This document shows, one piece after another, positions 35,882 through 45,181 of a stretch of DNA of 64,000 nucleotides. A model generated the notes under the pieces. It saw only the letters and a list, made by a program, of their open reading frames with translations. It had not been told where the DNA came from and searched no databases. The DNA is from AP-15 sp963736715 (GTDB lineage: Bacteria > Pseudomonadota > Alphaproteobacteria > ATCC43930 > CGMCC-115725): assembly GCA_963736715.1 (NCBI GenBank), contig CAVTQA010000052.1, positions 1 to 64,000 on the forward strand, in the 5' to 3' direction. Position 1 is the stretch's first letter, and the number at the start of each line of letters is the position of its first letter. The position numbers and the translations under genes are program-made.

Positions 35882-35953
35882 TCAGGCGAGGACCTCCAGG
35901 TGAGTGGGGATCCTGGTCACGGCAGCGGATGACCGCGGTTTAGGGATAGACAC
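35882..35953 (-). CDS. Putative 23-aa leader peptide with exceptional Shine-Dalgarno
   Basis: A GTG start at 35953 follows AAAGGAGGTGATCC, the full complement of the 16S rRNA 3' end, at a 7-nt spacing. The reading frame is short: it starts MSIPKPRSSAAV and ends THLEVLA before TGA at 35882. No run of one amino acid or rare codon marks it as a classical amino-acid attenuator, but the order leader-terminator-enzyme gene fits one. It could also be an independent small protein. It is too short for statistical coding tests. Confidence 0.5.
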   Translation of the reverse strand: MSIPKPRSSAAVTRIPTHLEVLA

Positions 35954-36110
35954 AGGATCACCTCCTTTCAGTTGTTGCGACGAAGAGCTGTAACCTACGA
36001 AAAACACCGCAACACGACAAGCGATCTTATTCTCAATCGCGGCGTTCTCTGCGCGCCGCTTTTCGCGCTACACTCGGGAAAACCTAGGAATTCAGCCAAA
36101 AGGAGTGACA

Positions 36111-37280
36111 ATGCGCCGCAGCGAAGACCGCATCCTGACGACACATACCGGCAGCCTGCCGCGCCCGCCGGGGCTTACCCGTCTCTACGTGCGCCGAGCG
36201 AAAGGAGAATCGGTCGACGCCGCCGAGATCGAAAAACTTGGCCGGGAGGCGTTGCGTTCAATCCTGCGCAAGCAGGCCGAGGCAGGGGTCGACATCGGCA
36301 ACAACGGCGAGCAGCAGCGCGAGGGGTTTTTCCTCCACATCCGCCATCGCATGAGCGGGTTTGGCGGATCGTGGCAGCGCCGGACGCGCGCCGACGCGCT
36401 GCGCTATCCGGTCTTCAAGCGAATGATGGAAGAGCAGCTCGCCGCCAGGGAGGCGGTCAGCAACATGGGCCCGCCAAAGGCGATTGGCGAGGTTCGCTAT
36501 CTCGGTACAGAGGCGATCGAAGCCGAATGCGCCGATTTCGCGGCGGCTCTTGCGGAGACCGACACCCGTTTCCTTGAGCCGTTCCTCACCGCGCCCTCAC
36601 CAGGGATCATCGCCGGCGCGATGAAGAACGAGCATTATGACACCGAGGAGGCTTATCTCGACGCACTCGGCGCGGCCCTCAAACCCGAATACGAGACGAT
36701 CGTGCAGCGCGGCTTTCTCTTGCAGCTCGATTGCCCCGATCTGGCTCTCGAGCGCCACCTCTCTTACCAAGACCGGCCGCTCGGCGATTTCCTCGGATTT
36801 GTCGAGCGGGTCGTCGCGACGATCAACAAGGCCCTGAAAGACATCCCGCGCGACCGCGTCCGGCTGCATGTCTGCTGGGGCAATTACGAAGGGCCGCACG
36901 ATTGCGACGTGCCGCTGGCCGACATCCTGCCGGTCATCGAACAGGCCAATGTCGGCGGCTTCTTCTTTCCTTTCGCCAACCCACGGCACGCCCATGAATA
37001 CCGCGTATTCGAGAAACTGCCGCTCGCCGACGACCAGATCATCATCGCCGGGGTAATCGACAGCCTGACCAATTTCGTCGAGCACCCCGAGGCCGTTGCC
37101 GACCAACTCGAACGCGTGGCGAGGGCTGTTGGCGACCCGCATCGCGTCATTGCCGGCACCGATTGCGGGTTCGATACTTCGGCGGGAATGGGCCGCGTAG
37201 CTGAAGACGTCGTCTGGGCCAAGCTCAAATCCTTGGCCGAAGGCGCCCGCCTCGCCTCGCGGCGGCTGGGGATGCATTGA
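36111..37280 (+). CDS. Cobalamin-independent methionine synthase II-like (MetE C-terminal) protein
   Basis: This is a 389-residue TIM-barrel protein with the MetE C-terminal/UROD-like fold. The start ATG 36111 has AAAAGGAG 4 bases upstream; the GTG 36105 would overlap it. Visible motifs are ILTTHTGSLPRPPGLTRLY, DIGNNGEQQREGFFLHI, the metal strand RVRLHVCWGNYEGPHDCDV with His and Cys ligands, NVGGFFFPFANPRHAHEY and GTDCGFDTSAGMG with the second Cys. The N-terminal MetE half is missing, so it is more like epoxyalkane-CoM transferase or betaine/methyl-transfer homologues than a folate-dependent MetE. The SDR gene follows 4 bp downstream in an operon. Confidence 0.82.
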   Translation: MRRSEDRILTTHTGSLPRPPGLTRLYVRRAKGESVDAAEIEKLGREALRSILRKQAEAGVDIGNNGEQQREGFFLHIRHRMSGFGGSWQRRTRADALRYPVFKRMMEEQLAAREAVSNMGPPKAIGEVRYLGTEAIEAECADFAAALAETDTRFLEPFLTAPSPGIIAGAMKNEHYDTEEAYLDALGAALKPEYETIVQRGFLLQLDCPDLALERHLSYQDRPLGDFLGFVERVVATINKALKDIPRDRVRLHVCWGNYEGPHDCDVPLADILPVIEQANVGGFFFPFANPRHAHEYRVFEKLPLADDQIIIAGVIDSLTNFVEHPEAVADQLERVARAVGDPHRVIAGTDCGFDTSAGMGRVAEDVVWAKLKSLAEGARLASRRLGMH

Positions 37281-37284
37281 AAAC

Positions 37285-38040
37285 ATGTATGCGCTGAACG
37301 GACGGGCCGGACTGGTCACCGGCGCGGGCGGCGGCATCGGACGCGCAATCGCGCGGCGCTTGGCGCGCGAGCATATGGCGATTGCCGTGCTCGACCGCGA
37401 CGGCGCAGCTGCTGAGGCCATTGCTGCTGAAATCGGCGGTCTCGCCGTGACGGCCGATGTGACCTCCGAAGATGAGGTGGGCCGTGCCGTCGAGACCGTC
37501 CTCGCCGGTCTCGGGCGGATCGATCTGTTAATCAACAATGCCGGAGTGGCCTGGATGGGGCCGGCGCTGGAGATGCCGCTCGAGGCATTCCAGGCGATGC
37601 TGCGCGTCAACGTCGAAGGCGTTTTCATCGTCAGCCGCGCCGTGCTGCCGCACATGATCGCGCGGCGCGCGGGATCGGTCGTCAATCTCGCCTCATGGGC
37701 CGGCAAGACAGGCAACGCTTTCTTCGCCGGCTATAGCGCGAGCAAATTCGCCGTCATCGGCCTGACCCAGGCTTTGGCGCGCGAGATGGCGCCGCACGGC
37801 ATCCGGGTCAATGCGATTTGCCCCGGGATCGTCGTCGACACTGCGATGCGCACCGCAATCGAGGCGCAGCAGCGGCGATACGGGCTTCCCGAAACCAGCG
37901 AGCGGGAGAAGTCGATCCCGATCGGGCGCGTTTCAATGCCGGATGACGTGGCGCGCGTCGCCGCGTTCCTCGCCTCCGACGAATCGTCCTATATGACTGG
38001 CGAATCAATCAATCTGTCCGGGGGCTTACTGATGGATTGA
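37285..38040 (+). CDS. SDR-family NAD(P)-dependent oxidoreductase
   Basis: This is a classical short-chain dehydrogenase of 251 residues. It has GLVTGAGGGIGRAIARRLA for the cofactor site, DLLINNAGVAWMGPA, the catalytic Ser in VVNLASWAGKTGNAFF, the Tyr-Lys pair in YSASKFAVIGLTQALA, and a C-terminal YMTGESINLSGGLLMD typical of beta-ketoacyl reductase-like members. An acidic residue after beta2 (LDRDG) favours NAD. It starts 4 bp after the MetE-like gene, so the two probably serve one small-molecule pathway of unknown substrate. Confidence 0.9.
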   Translation: MYALNGRAGLVTGAGGGIGRAIARRLAREHMAIAVLDRDGAAAEAIAAEIGGLAVTADVTSEDEVGRAVETVLAGLGRIDLLINNAGVAWMGPALEMPLEAFQAMLRVNVEGVFIVSRAVLPHMIARRAGSVVNLASWAGKTGNAFFAGYSASKFAVIGLTQALAREMAPHGIRVNAICPGIVVDTAMRTAIEAQQRRYGLPETSEREKSIPIGRVSMPDDVARVAAFLASDESSYMTGESINLSGGLLMD

Positions 38041-38086
38041 AGGGGCATCTCCCAAGGCCCATCATGTCGCGCGACGGAGGCGACGG

Positions 38087-38560
38087 ATGCCGAAGACCAA
38101 TGAGCTTTACGATCAGGATTTTCTGCTCTGGACCGAGGAGCAGGCTGCAGCACTGCGCTGCGCTAGGGACTCGAATCTTCCCCTCGACTGGGAAAACCTC
38201 GCGGAGGAGATAGAGAGCTTGGGAACCTCGCAGCGGACCGAGCTCAATTCGCAGGTCAGGCGGATCCTGCGGCATCTCTTCAAACTCGAAGCGTCCCCCG
38301 CCGTCGATCCACGTGCCGGATGGCGTATGACTGTCCGCGACGCACGAACAGAGATTGAAGATCTGCTTGAAACCAGTCCCAGCCTTCGGCATGAAATCGA
38401 CGCCGTCGTGAGAAGACAGGGCACTTCTGCCGCAAAACTCGCCGCCCACGATCTTGAAGATCGCGGTGAACCGGCCGACGCGGTTTGGGCGCGGCTCGAG
38501 AAAGGCGGGTTTACGACGGAGCAAGCCATCGGCGACTGGTTCCCGGACACCGCGCGCTAG
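38087..38560 (+). CDS. DUF29 family protein
   Basis: This 157-residue helical protein has the DUF29 start ELYDQDFLLWTEEQAAALRC, then LDWENLAEEIESLGTSQRTE, LNSQVRRILRHLFKLEASP and the middle GWRMTVRDARTEIEDLLETS. The function is unknown. DUF29 proteins are abundant in cyanobacteria and some proteobacteria, often near mobile DNA. It is 46 bp from the SDR gene on the same strand and convergent with the next gene. Confidence 0.85.
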   Translation: MPKTNELYDQDFLLWTEEQAAALRCARDSNLPLDWENLAEEIESLGTSQRTELNSQVRRILRHLFKLEASPAVDPRAGWRMTVRDARTEIEDLLETSPSLRHEIDAVVRRQGTSAAKLAAHDLEDRGEPADAVWARLEKGGFTTEQAIGDWFPDTAR

Positions 38561-38567
38561 CTCCCAC

Positions 38568-39092
38568 TCAGGCGCCGCGTTCGGCACTATGCGGCGGGCG
38601 GCCGTGGACATGCACATGCCGGCCGCCCGCCTCTTCGAGAATGCGCGTCGCCGTCAGTTCGCGCTCCGAATCCTCGCACCGCACCCATAAGAGTGCTGCT
38701 CCTGCCTTGAGGGCCGCCTTGAAATCCTCGGCATGCGGCGGCGCGGCGTAGTCGTCGAACAGCTCCTTCAACGCCGCACCGCCGAGACCGGCGCCGACCA
38801 GCGCGGCGACCGTCGCGGCGATCGGCCCGCCCGACAGCAGGATGATGCCGGCCACGGTTAGGGGCGCGATGTATTTGATCTCGTCGGCGAGGCCGGCGGG
38901 CAGCAGTTTCGGCTCGCGTGCGGGAGGCTCGCCGGCGGCAGCCAGCGAATCGTGCGAGGCCAATACCGAAATATCGGCCGCGTCGAACCCGGCGCCGAGC
39001 AGGTTCGCGACGGCGCGGTGGAAATGCTCGCGGTCGGGAAACGAGGCGACCGCCTCGCGAATGATCGGGAAAGACGGCGAACTCTCGGGCAT
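38568..39092 (-). CDS. Membrane-associated hypothetical protein with glycine-rich helix
   Basis: This 174-residue protein, starting at ATG 39092, contains an N-terminal alpha/beta stretch (AVASFPDREHFHRAVANLLG, FDAADISVLASHDSLA) similar to the small 17-kDa stress-protein type of ferredoxin-like domain. A Gly/Ala-rich hydrophobic hairpin (IKYIAPLTVAGIILLSGGPI and AATVAALVGAGLGGAALKEL) and a second alpha/beta part (ALLWVRCEDSERELTATRIL) follow. Such glycine-zipper hairpins insert into membranes. It ends in a His-rich GRHVHVHG tail. It is divergent from mutS with 73 bp between the starts. No function is known. Confidence 0.65.
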   Translation of the reverse strand: MPESSPSFPIIREAVASFPDREHFHRAVANLLGAGFDAADISVLASHDSLAAAGEPPAREPKLLPAGLADEIKYIAPLTVAGIILLSGGPIAATVAALVGAGLGGAALKELFDDYAAPPHAEDFKAALKAGAALLWVRCEDSERELTATRILEEAGGRHVHVHGRPPHSAERGA

Positions 39093-39165
39093 GCCGATCC
39101 TCTCTTTCGTGCTCGCGCATTCTCTTATGCTACCGTCAAACACCCGCAAGCGTCGCCCCTCGCCG

Positions 39166-41809
39166 ATGAACGAATATTCCCATCCAGCGCCGTCGCCGGT
39201 GATGGCCCAATACCTCGAGATCAAGGAGGCGAACCCCGGCTGCCTGTTGTTCTTCCGGATGGGAGATTTTTTCGAGCTGTTCTTTGACGACGCGGTCGCC
39301 GCCGCGCAGGCGCTCGATATTGCGCTGACCAAGCGCGGCCGGCACGACGGCGCGGACATCCCGATGTGCGGCGTCCCGGTCCACACTGCCGAAACCTATC
39401 TCGCGCGGCTGATCCGCGCCGGGTTCAAGGTCGCGATCTGCGACCAGATCGAGGATCCCGCCGAGGCGCGGCGGCGTGGCGGCAAGGGACCGGTGCGGCG
39501 GGCGGTCACCCGTGTCGTGACCGCCGGCACCCTGACCGAGGAGGGTCTCCTGGACGCGCGCCGGCACAATTATCTCGCCGGCATCGCCGAGGCGGGAGGG
39601 GAGATCGGGCTCGCCTGGCTCGACCTGTCGACCGGCGCCTTTGCGCTGGCTCCGACCAGCGAAACCGCGCTCGCCGCCGATCTCGCCCGTCTGATCCCGG
39701 GCGAGATCCTGGTGCCGGAGCGGCTGCTGACCCGCCCGGCGCTGTTCGAGGTGTTGGCCGAATGGAAGCCGACCCTGACGCCGCTGCCCAATCCCCGCTT
39801 CGAGAGCGAGGCGGCGCGCCGCCGCCTGCAGGAATTCTACGGGGTCGGCGCGCTCGACGGGTTCGGCGGTTTTGGCCGCGCCGAGCTCGCCGCTGCCGGC
39901 GCCCTCGTGGATTACGTCGGGTTGACCCAGCAAGGACGGGCGCCGCATCTCGAACCGCCCAGGCAGATCATGCCGGCATCGGTCATGCAGATCGATGCGG
40001 CGACGCGGCGCAATCTCGAACTCGTGACGACCCTCGCCGGCGAGCGCAAGGGGAGCCTGCTCGCGACGATCGACCATACGGTGACCGGGGCCGGCGCCCG
40101 CCTCCTCGCCGATCACCTGGCGGCGCCACTGACCGAGCCTGCTGCGATCGCCGAGCGGCTCGACGCGGTCGAGTTTTTTGTGGACCGCCCGGAGCTGCGC
40201 GAGACTTTGCGCGAGCGGCTGAAGGGCTGCCCGGACATCGAGCGGGGTTTGACCCGCCTCAGCCTCGGCCGCGGCGGCCCACGCGACCTTGCGGCGCTCT
40301 GCCAGTCGCTGGGAGAGACCGCCGACGCTGCGCGGCATACTGGCCGAGCCGGGTCTCGTGCCATTGCCCGAGCGGCTCGCTGCCGCGCAGCAAGGACTGG
40401 GCGAGCACGGTGTTCTCGTAGAGCGCCTCGGGCGCGCCCTCGATGCCGAATTGCCGCTCTTTGCCCGCGACGGCGGGTTTATCGCGCCGGGATACTCGGA
40501 CGAGCTCGACGAATGGCGCGGCCTGCGCGACGAGAGCCGCCGGATGATCGCGGCTTTGCAGGCGCGCTACGCCGGCGAGACCGCGATCGGCGCACTGAAG
40601 ATCCGCCACAACAACGTCATCGGATACTACATCGAGGTGTCGGCGAACCATGCCGGCAAGCTCGGGCCGGAATTCATTCACCGCCAGACGATGGCCGGCG
40701 CGCAGCGCTACACGACGGCCGAACTCGCCGACCTTGAAACCAAGATCGCCAGCGCAGCCGAGCGGGCTTTGGCCTTGGAATTGCGGCTCTACGAGGATCT
40801 CGTCGGTGAGGTCATGGCCTGCCGTGCCGAAATCGCCGCCGCCGCCGCGGCGCTCGCCACACTCGACCTCTCGGCGGCGCTGGCCGAGCTTGCGGCCGAG
40901 GCTCTGTGGGTGCGGCCGATAGTCGACGAGACCACCGCCTTCGAAATCGTGGGCGGGCGTCATCCGACCGTCGAGGCGGCGCTTGCCGCCTCCGGCAATG
41001 GCGGCACCTTCGTCGCCAATGACTGCGTCTTGGGCGACGACCGGATCTGGCTCGTCACCGGCCCCAACATGGCGGGCAAGAGCACGTTTTTGCGGCAGAA
41101 CGCGCTGATCGCGATCCTCGCGCAAATGGGGTCCTATGTACCGGCCTGCTCCGCGCGGATCGGCATTGTCGATCGCCTCTTCAGCCGGGTCGGCGCGGCC
41201 GATGATCTGGCGCGCGGCCGCTCGACATTTATGGTCGAGATGGTCGAGACCGCGGCGATCCTGAACCAGGCGGGCCCGCGTTCCTTTGTCATTCTCGACG
41301 AGATCGGCCGCGGCACCGCGACCTTCGATGGCCTCTCGATCGCCTGGGCCACCCTGGAGCATTTGCACGAGGTCAACCGTTGCCGCACCCTCTTCGCGAC
41401 GCACTACCACGAATTGACCGCGCTTGCGGCCAAGCTCCCGGCGCTCGCCTGCCACACAATGCGGGTCAAGGAATGGAAGGGTGACGTGGTCTTTCTGCAC
41501 GAGGTCGGTCCCGGCACCGCCGACCGCTCCTACGGCATCCATGTCGCCAAACTAGCCGGCTTGCCGAAGAGCGTGACGGCCCGCGCCGAGGAGGTGCTCT
41601 CCGTCCTCGAAAAAGGCGAGCAGGGCGGAGCGCTCGCACGTCTCGCCGACGACCTGCCCCTCTTCAGCGCCGCCCGCCGCCGCGCCGAGCCTGCCCCGCC
41701 ACAGGAATCCGCCGCCGAGGCTCTTCTGCGCGACACTCGCCCCGACGAGCTGACCCCGCGCGAAGCCCTCGACCTCATCTACCGGCTGAAGGCGCTGACG
41801 CCGGAGTAG
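39166..41809 (+). pseudogene. mutS: DNA mismatch repair protein MutS, single frameshift
   Basis: MutS recognises mispairs and recruits MutL. The first frame holds the mismatch-binding domain with the Phe-x-Glu contact (RMGDFFELFFDDAVAAA), the connector and part of the lever (TRRNLELVTTLAGERKGSLL). A one-base shift near 40330 (…GETADA then LRGILAEPGLVPLPERLA) moves to the second frame. That frame holds the clamp, the Walker A TGPNMAGKSTFLRQNA, Walker B VILDEIGRGTATFDG and the C-terminal HTH. Both halves are complete, so the joined protein would be about 880 aa. Loss of MutS would give a mutator, or the shift is an assembly error. An early ATG at 39127 is a possible start. Confidence 0.85.
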
Positions 41810-42638
41810 GACTGTACGCATCCGGCGACCACAAGTTGTATCGATTATTTAACGGCGCTGCATCTACAGCAAATATACAGCGAACTCTCTCCTATAGGTT
41901 GTAACATCCGCTGAGCCGGCCGCCAGCCAACCTGGCACGGAAAGCCCCACCCATTGACGCGAAGTATGCAATGCGAACACGGCGATTTCAGCATCATCCC
42001 TTCCATCTACGGCGACGGCATCGACGGGTGGTACCATTCGGCTCACGGCCGCGCGGCGAGGGGCCGCAACAGATGCTGTTTGCGGTCGAGCAGATCCAAC
42101 AGCGCCCTGTGCGCTCAGCGGCCGGGCTGAAAGATCGGGCACGCGCCGCCTGGGATTGGGAATGCCACGTGGCCGTCCCCGCGGATTGCCCGAGTTTCCC
42201 TTCGCAAAGCGCCCGCGCGCTTCGCGCGCACGAGGCAGAAATGGATCAGCCCAAGTGATTGAAATTCGTGGAACCGAAGCCTGGGATACAGGCGATTACA
42301 GGACGACGCAGGCGGATCGGTAGCGATTTCCGGCATCAGCGGGGCTCCAGGGCAAACGGGGGCGAACATATGGGTTCACTATACGTTCTCATCAAGGGCC
42401 ACAGCTCGGGACCCGGCCCCGGATCAAAGTCGGGTAGGACCGTGGGGACAAGCCGGCCCCCGGGCTATGCGCCAAGCGCGCAGGGCAACTAAAAGCGAGC
42501 GACGGCGGGGATGGGGTGAAAAGCGAACATCGGGGTGAGGAGCCCAGCAACGCTCGGGCTTTCCAGAATGGGGGTTATCCGACTTTGACAGCGCGCCTCG
42601 GACGCGCAAGAAACACAACACATAGCAACCCGTGACCT
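41810..42638. other. Intergenic region after mutS, no gene recognised
   Basis: About 830 bp lie between mutS and the second accessory island. Several open frames exist, but all are Arg/Pro-rich and lack a family signature or ribosome-binding site. A GGATCAAAGTCG motif near 42421 also occurs in the palindromic element at 19436. Nothing else is evident. Confidence 0.4.
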
Positions 42639-43609
42639 TCATAAATAAATCACGCGCGGCGTTTGCCGGATTGAGCGTCTAGGAACGACTTTAGGGCAGT
42701 TTCTGGCGCCGCTGATGACGTGGTGTATCGGCATGCCGTGTTGTTTATGAGCGCTATCTGCAAACAACCTTACATAGACAAGATGCAGCTTTAAAGACGT
42801 GCCAATTAATTTTTTGTGACCCGGCAGACCATCAACATCAACGGCGCGAATCGCGTGCCGATGTCCCTTGGTAAAGGGCGGCGGATGTCCCTTGGTAAAG
42901 GGCGGCGGCGGAATTGTCAACGGGCCGCCGACGAAGTAAGAGACGCCAGAAAACCGCCCAAGAATTATATCAGGAAGCGCTAGTGACCGGAAGCCGTCAA
43001 GGCCATATTTTAGAACAGTATGACAATAAGCGATCTTTGCGATGCCTCTGGCGAAAAGAGTCGCATCTAAGCGTCCGGTGGACCAAATCTTGAAGTCTTC
43101 GGTATCGGGAACGCCAAGTGTTTCGTACATGGTGGGAGGCATGTGGTGATAAATATGCATGAACACTTCGGGAAACGGACTATCTGGTGAAACGGAGCGA
43201 AAGAACCCGGCATCACCCCACACCGACAGAGCCAGTGAAAAGGATGGTTTTCTATCGGAAGATCGAGAGCGAGCTCCTTCTCGCCGACTGTAAACCGGGC
43301 GGGAAGACGGGTCGGTCTTTCTTTGGGATTCCGTGTTTGAACTGAAGCGTGGATTCGATATTCACCAAAGACCGCGTGCGCCAGATGCGTGTCTACAGGA
43401 TTAATTCTCCGTTCACAGTCTCTGCAACTGGCGTCTTCAATCTCGGTGTTGCCCCCTAGAGAAAACGGAATGATATGCTCATCGCGTAGACCTTCCGCCC
43501 CGCCATCTGACCCACAATAGATACAGCGGCCATAACCGGGGTACTTCTTACCCTGGATGTCCTCCCACCCTGGGACATGTTGAGCGACCATGTTGTGCTT
43601 GCCTGTCAT
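42639..43609 (-). pseudogene. HNH-type endonuclease-like protein, frameshifted
   Basis: From ATG 43609 the first frame has YPGYGRCIYCGSDGGAEGLR, DEHIIPFSLGGN and ASCRDCERRINPVDTH: two CxxC pairs around a D-E-H-I-I-P core, a zinc-bound HNH fold. A one-base shift near 43240 leads to SVWGDAGFFRSVSPDSPFPE and the remaining 180 residues of unknown fold, ending at 42639. The C-terminal half carries an 8-residue duplication (PPPFTKGH twice), caused by a 24-bp tandem repeat at 42860-42907. It may have been a restriction or homing-type enzyme of the island. Confidence 0.65.
42860..42907 (-). repeat. 24-bp tandem duplication within the HNH gene
   Basis: The unit GATGTCCCTTGGTAAAGGGC plus GGCG occurs twice in direct succession at 42860-42883 and 42884-42907. 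It is a multiple of three, so it inserts eight residues without altering the frame. Confidence 0.85.
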
Positions 43610-43820
43610 TTCAGCCAAGTAAATAGTGATAATGGATCGGCTCGCCAACGCTTGCAGTCGCAAAGAGGTAGGATTACGCGACCGGCAGCGGGTCAAGCTG
43701 GTTCAGAGTATTAGCTGTCGCGGAACTCAGCCGCGTAATCCCGGCCATGTTTCAAAAATCAACACTTCCGGGCAATTCCGTTGCCTCAGCCCGATCAATT
43801 GTTTACGCTTCCTGTAAGAT

Positions 43821-44392
43821 ATGACTGAAAATTATCCGCAAAACCGCCGTCTCGGCTATGCCCGTGTCAGCACCTATGGGCAGGCGCTCGACGCCCAGCT
43901 CGAGCAGCTGCGTCGTGCGGGATGTACCAAGATTTCCGCGAGAAGGTGACAGGCGCGCACAGCGACCGCCGGCAACTTCTTAAAATGGATACCCTCGCGC
44001 CCGGCGCCGTGGTGACGGTCACACGCATTGACCGCCTCGCGCACAGCACCTTCGACCTCTTCGCTATCGTCAAGCAGATCGTGGACGCTAAGGCGCAATT
44101 CCGTTCACTGGCCGAGCCGTGGGCTGACACCGGCACCAGCACCGGGCGGCTGATGATTGCAGTGTTCGGCGGGTTGGCGGACGTGGAGCGCGATCTTATT
44201 CGCACCCGCACGGCCGAAGGCAGGAGCCGCGCCAAGGCCCAAGGAAAGCATATGGGGCGGCCCCCTTCCCTGACGCCGGCACAGAAGAAAGAGGCCACCA
44301 GACGCCGCGCGCAGGGCGCTACATTGCAGGAATTGTCGGACAGCTACGACCGGAGCATATCCACCGTGCGCCGGAACACGCGCGCCGCATGA
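43821..44392 (+). pseudogene. Second serine recombinase, frameshifted
   Basis: This is a resolvase-type serine recombinase. ATG 43821 opens with RRLGYARVSTYGQALDAQLE, containing the nucleophile Ser, up to RRAGC. A one-base deletion near 43930 then breaks the frame. The second frame resumes FREKVTGAHSDRRQLLKMDT, with VVTVTRIDRLAHSTFDLFAI, DVERDLIRTRTAEGRSRAKA and a C-terminal helix-turn-helix GATLQELSDSYDRSISTVRR. The joined protein is 190 aa. It differs from the intact recombinase at 21.6 kb in sequence but has the same design, so two recombinases sat in two islands. Confidence 0.85.
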
Positions 44393-44413
44393 GACCAACA
44401 CGGAGACCACTCC

Positions 44414-45019
44414 TTGCTAAGTTATCTTCCTGCTGTCATTTCCGCGATCGGGGCCGTGCTGGTTGTGGTGGGCGCATTTTGGTCTTCGATCGACGCTGCA
44501 AAGAAAAATGAACAAATAGCGCAATCCATCACAGGTGGAGATTCGTATCCGATAATAGATCCTAGTTTTGTACAGGGTGAAGACAACACGTTACTACTGA
44601 TGCTAATCACTATAGGAAAATATCCAATTATGATTTACAGATCACTACAATAGATCAAGATTTATTCTCTGGAATGCTTATAAAACGTGATGTAAATGGC
44701 AAAATTACTGGTAGCGAGGTTAGTGAAATAGCAGATCGAGGTTAGTGAAATAGCAGATAAAGCGACCAAGACGGTGTCACTCGGGAATCTGGGCCCTGAG
44801 CAAGGTAAAATGTTTGCAAAGTATCCATTAGACCCAAAAATCGGCGTCAGGAATTTGTACCTAACGCTCATGGCGCGAAACGGGCAGGTGAGAGAGGACA
44901 TTAAAGTACGCCGTGTAAACAATAAGTGGGTAATGGCCTTTCGGGCACAAAATCAAAAGGGCACTTTGGAGCAAAGGATCAGCCCGGATTTTCCGCCCGA
45001 TCAGATCTGGACTAATTAA
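44414..45019 (+). pseudogene. Hypothetical single-TM protein, broken by indel and tandem repeat
   Basis: The reading frame starts with a membrane helix (LPAVISAIGAVLVVVGAFW). A one-base deletion near 44631 moves to YDLQITTIDQDLFSGMLIKR. A 22-bp tandem duplication (44715-44758) then moves it again to ATKTVSLGNLGPEQGKMFAK and finally SPDFPPDQIWTN. Without the two changes it would be a protein of about 195 aa anchored by one helix with a soluble domain of unknown fold. The low GC content sets it apart from the flanks. It lies right after the recombinase in the island. Confidence 0.55.
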
Positions 45020-45088
45020 TGGGAATTACAGCCCGTTATTTCTGCAATGGCGTGAATTTTCCATAATCCCCCTTTCCGGACAGTTTTT

Positions 45089-45175
45089 TGTAGGCGCAAG
45101 ATAGAAATGACACCCGCCAACGCGAGTGTCATCTCTACTTTGTGCGCCGGGTATCATTTCTATCTTGCGCCGACA
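45089..45175. mobile_element. 87-bp inverted-repeat remnant (MITE-like or solo IS ends)
   Basis: The left end, TGTAGGCGCAAGATAGAAAT, is matched by an inverted right end, TGTCGGCGCAAGATAGAAAT on the other strand. The ends are about 25 bp, with TG...CA termini. An internal third copy of the motif (GTGTCATCTCTACTTTGTGC) lies at 45127-45146. Multiple end repeats like this are known for IS21-type elements, so this is probably an internally deleted IS. It touches the start of the direct repeat copy B. Confidence 0.65.
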
Positions 45176-45181
45176 CTACAC

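Noticed and set aside
35955..35969. GGATCACCTCCTTTC on the plus strand, identical to the 16S rRNA 3' end
   Set aside because: Only about 15 bases match and the upstream 16S helix 45 sequence is absent. It is better explained as a strong Shine-Dalgarno on the minus strand.
41971..42492. Two plus-strand frames after mutS
   Set aside because: They are Arg/Pro-rich, have no motif or ribosome-binding site, and lie in the island border.
42860..42907. CRISPR-like repeat
   Set aside because: There are only two adjoining copies without spacers; it is a tandem duplication within a gene.
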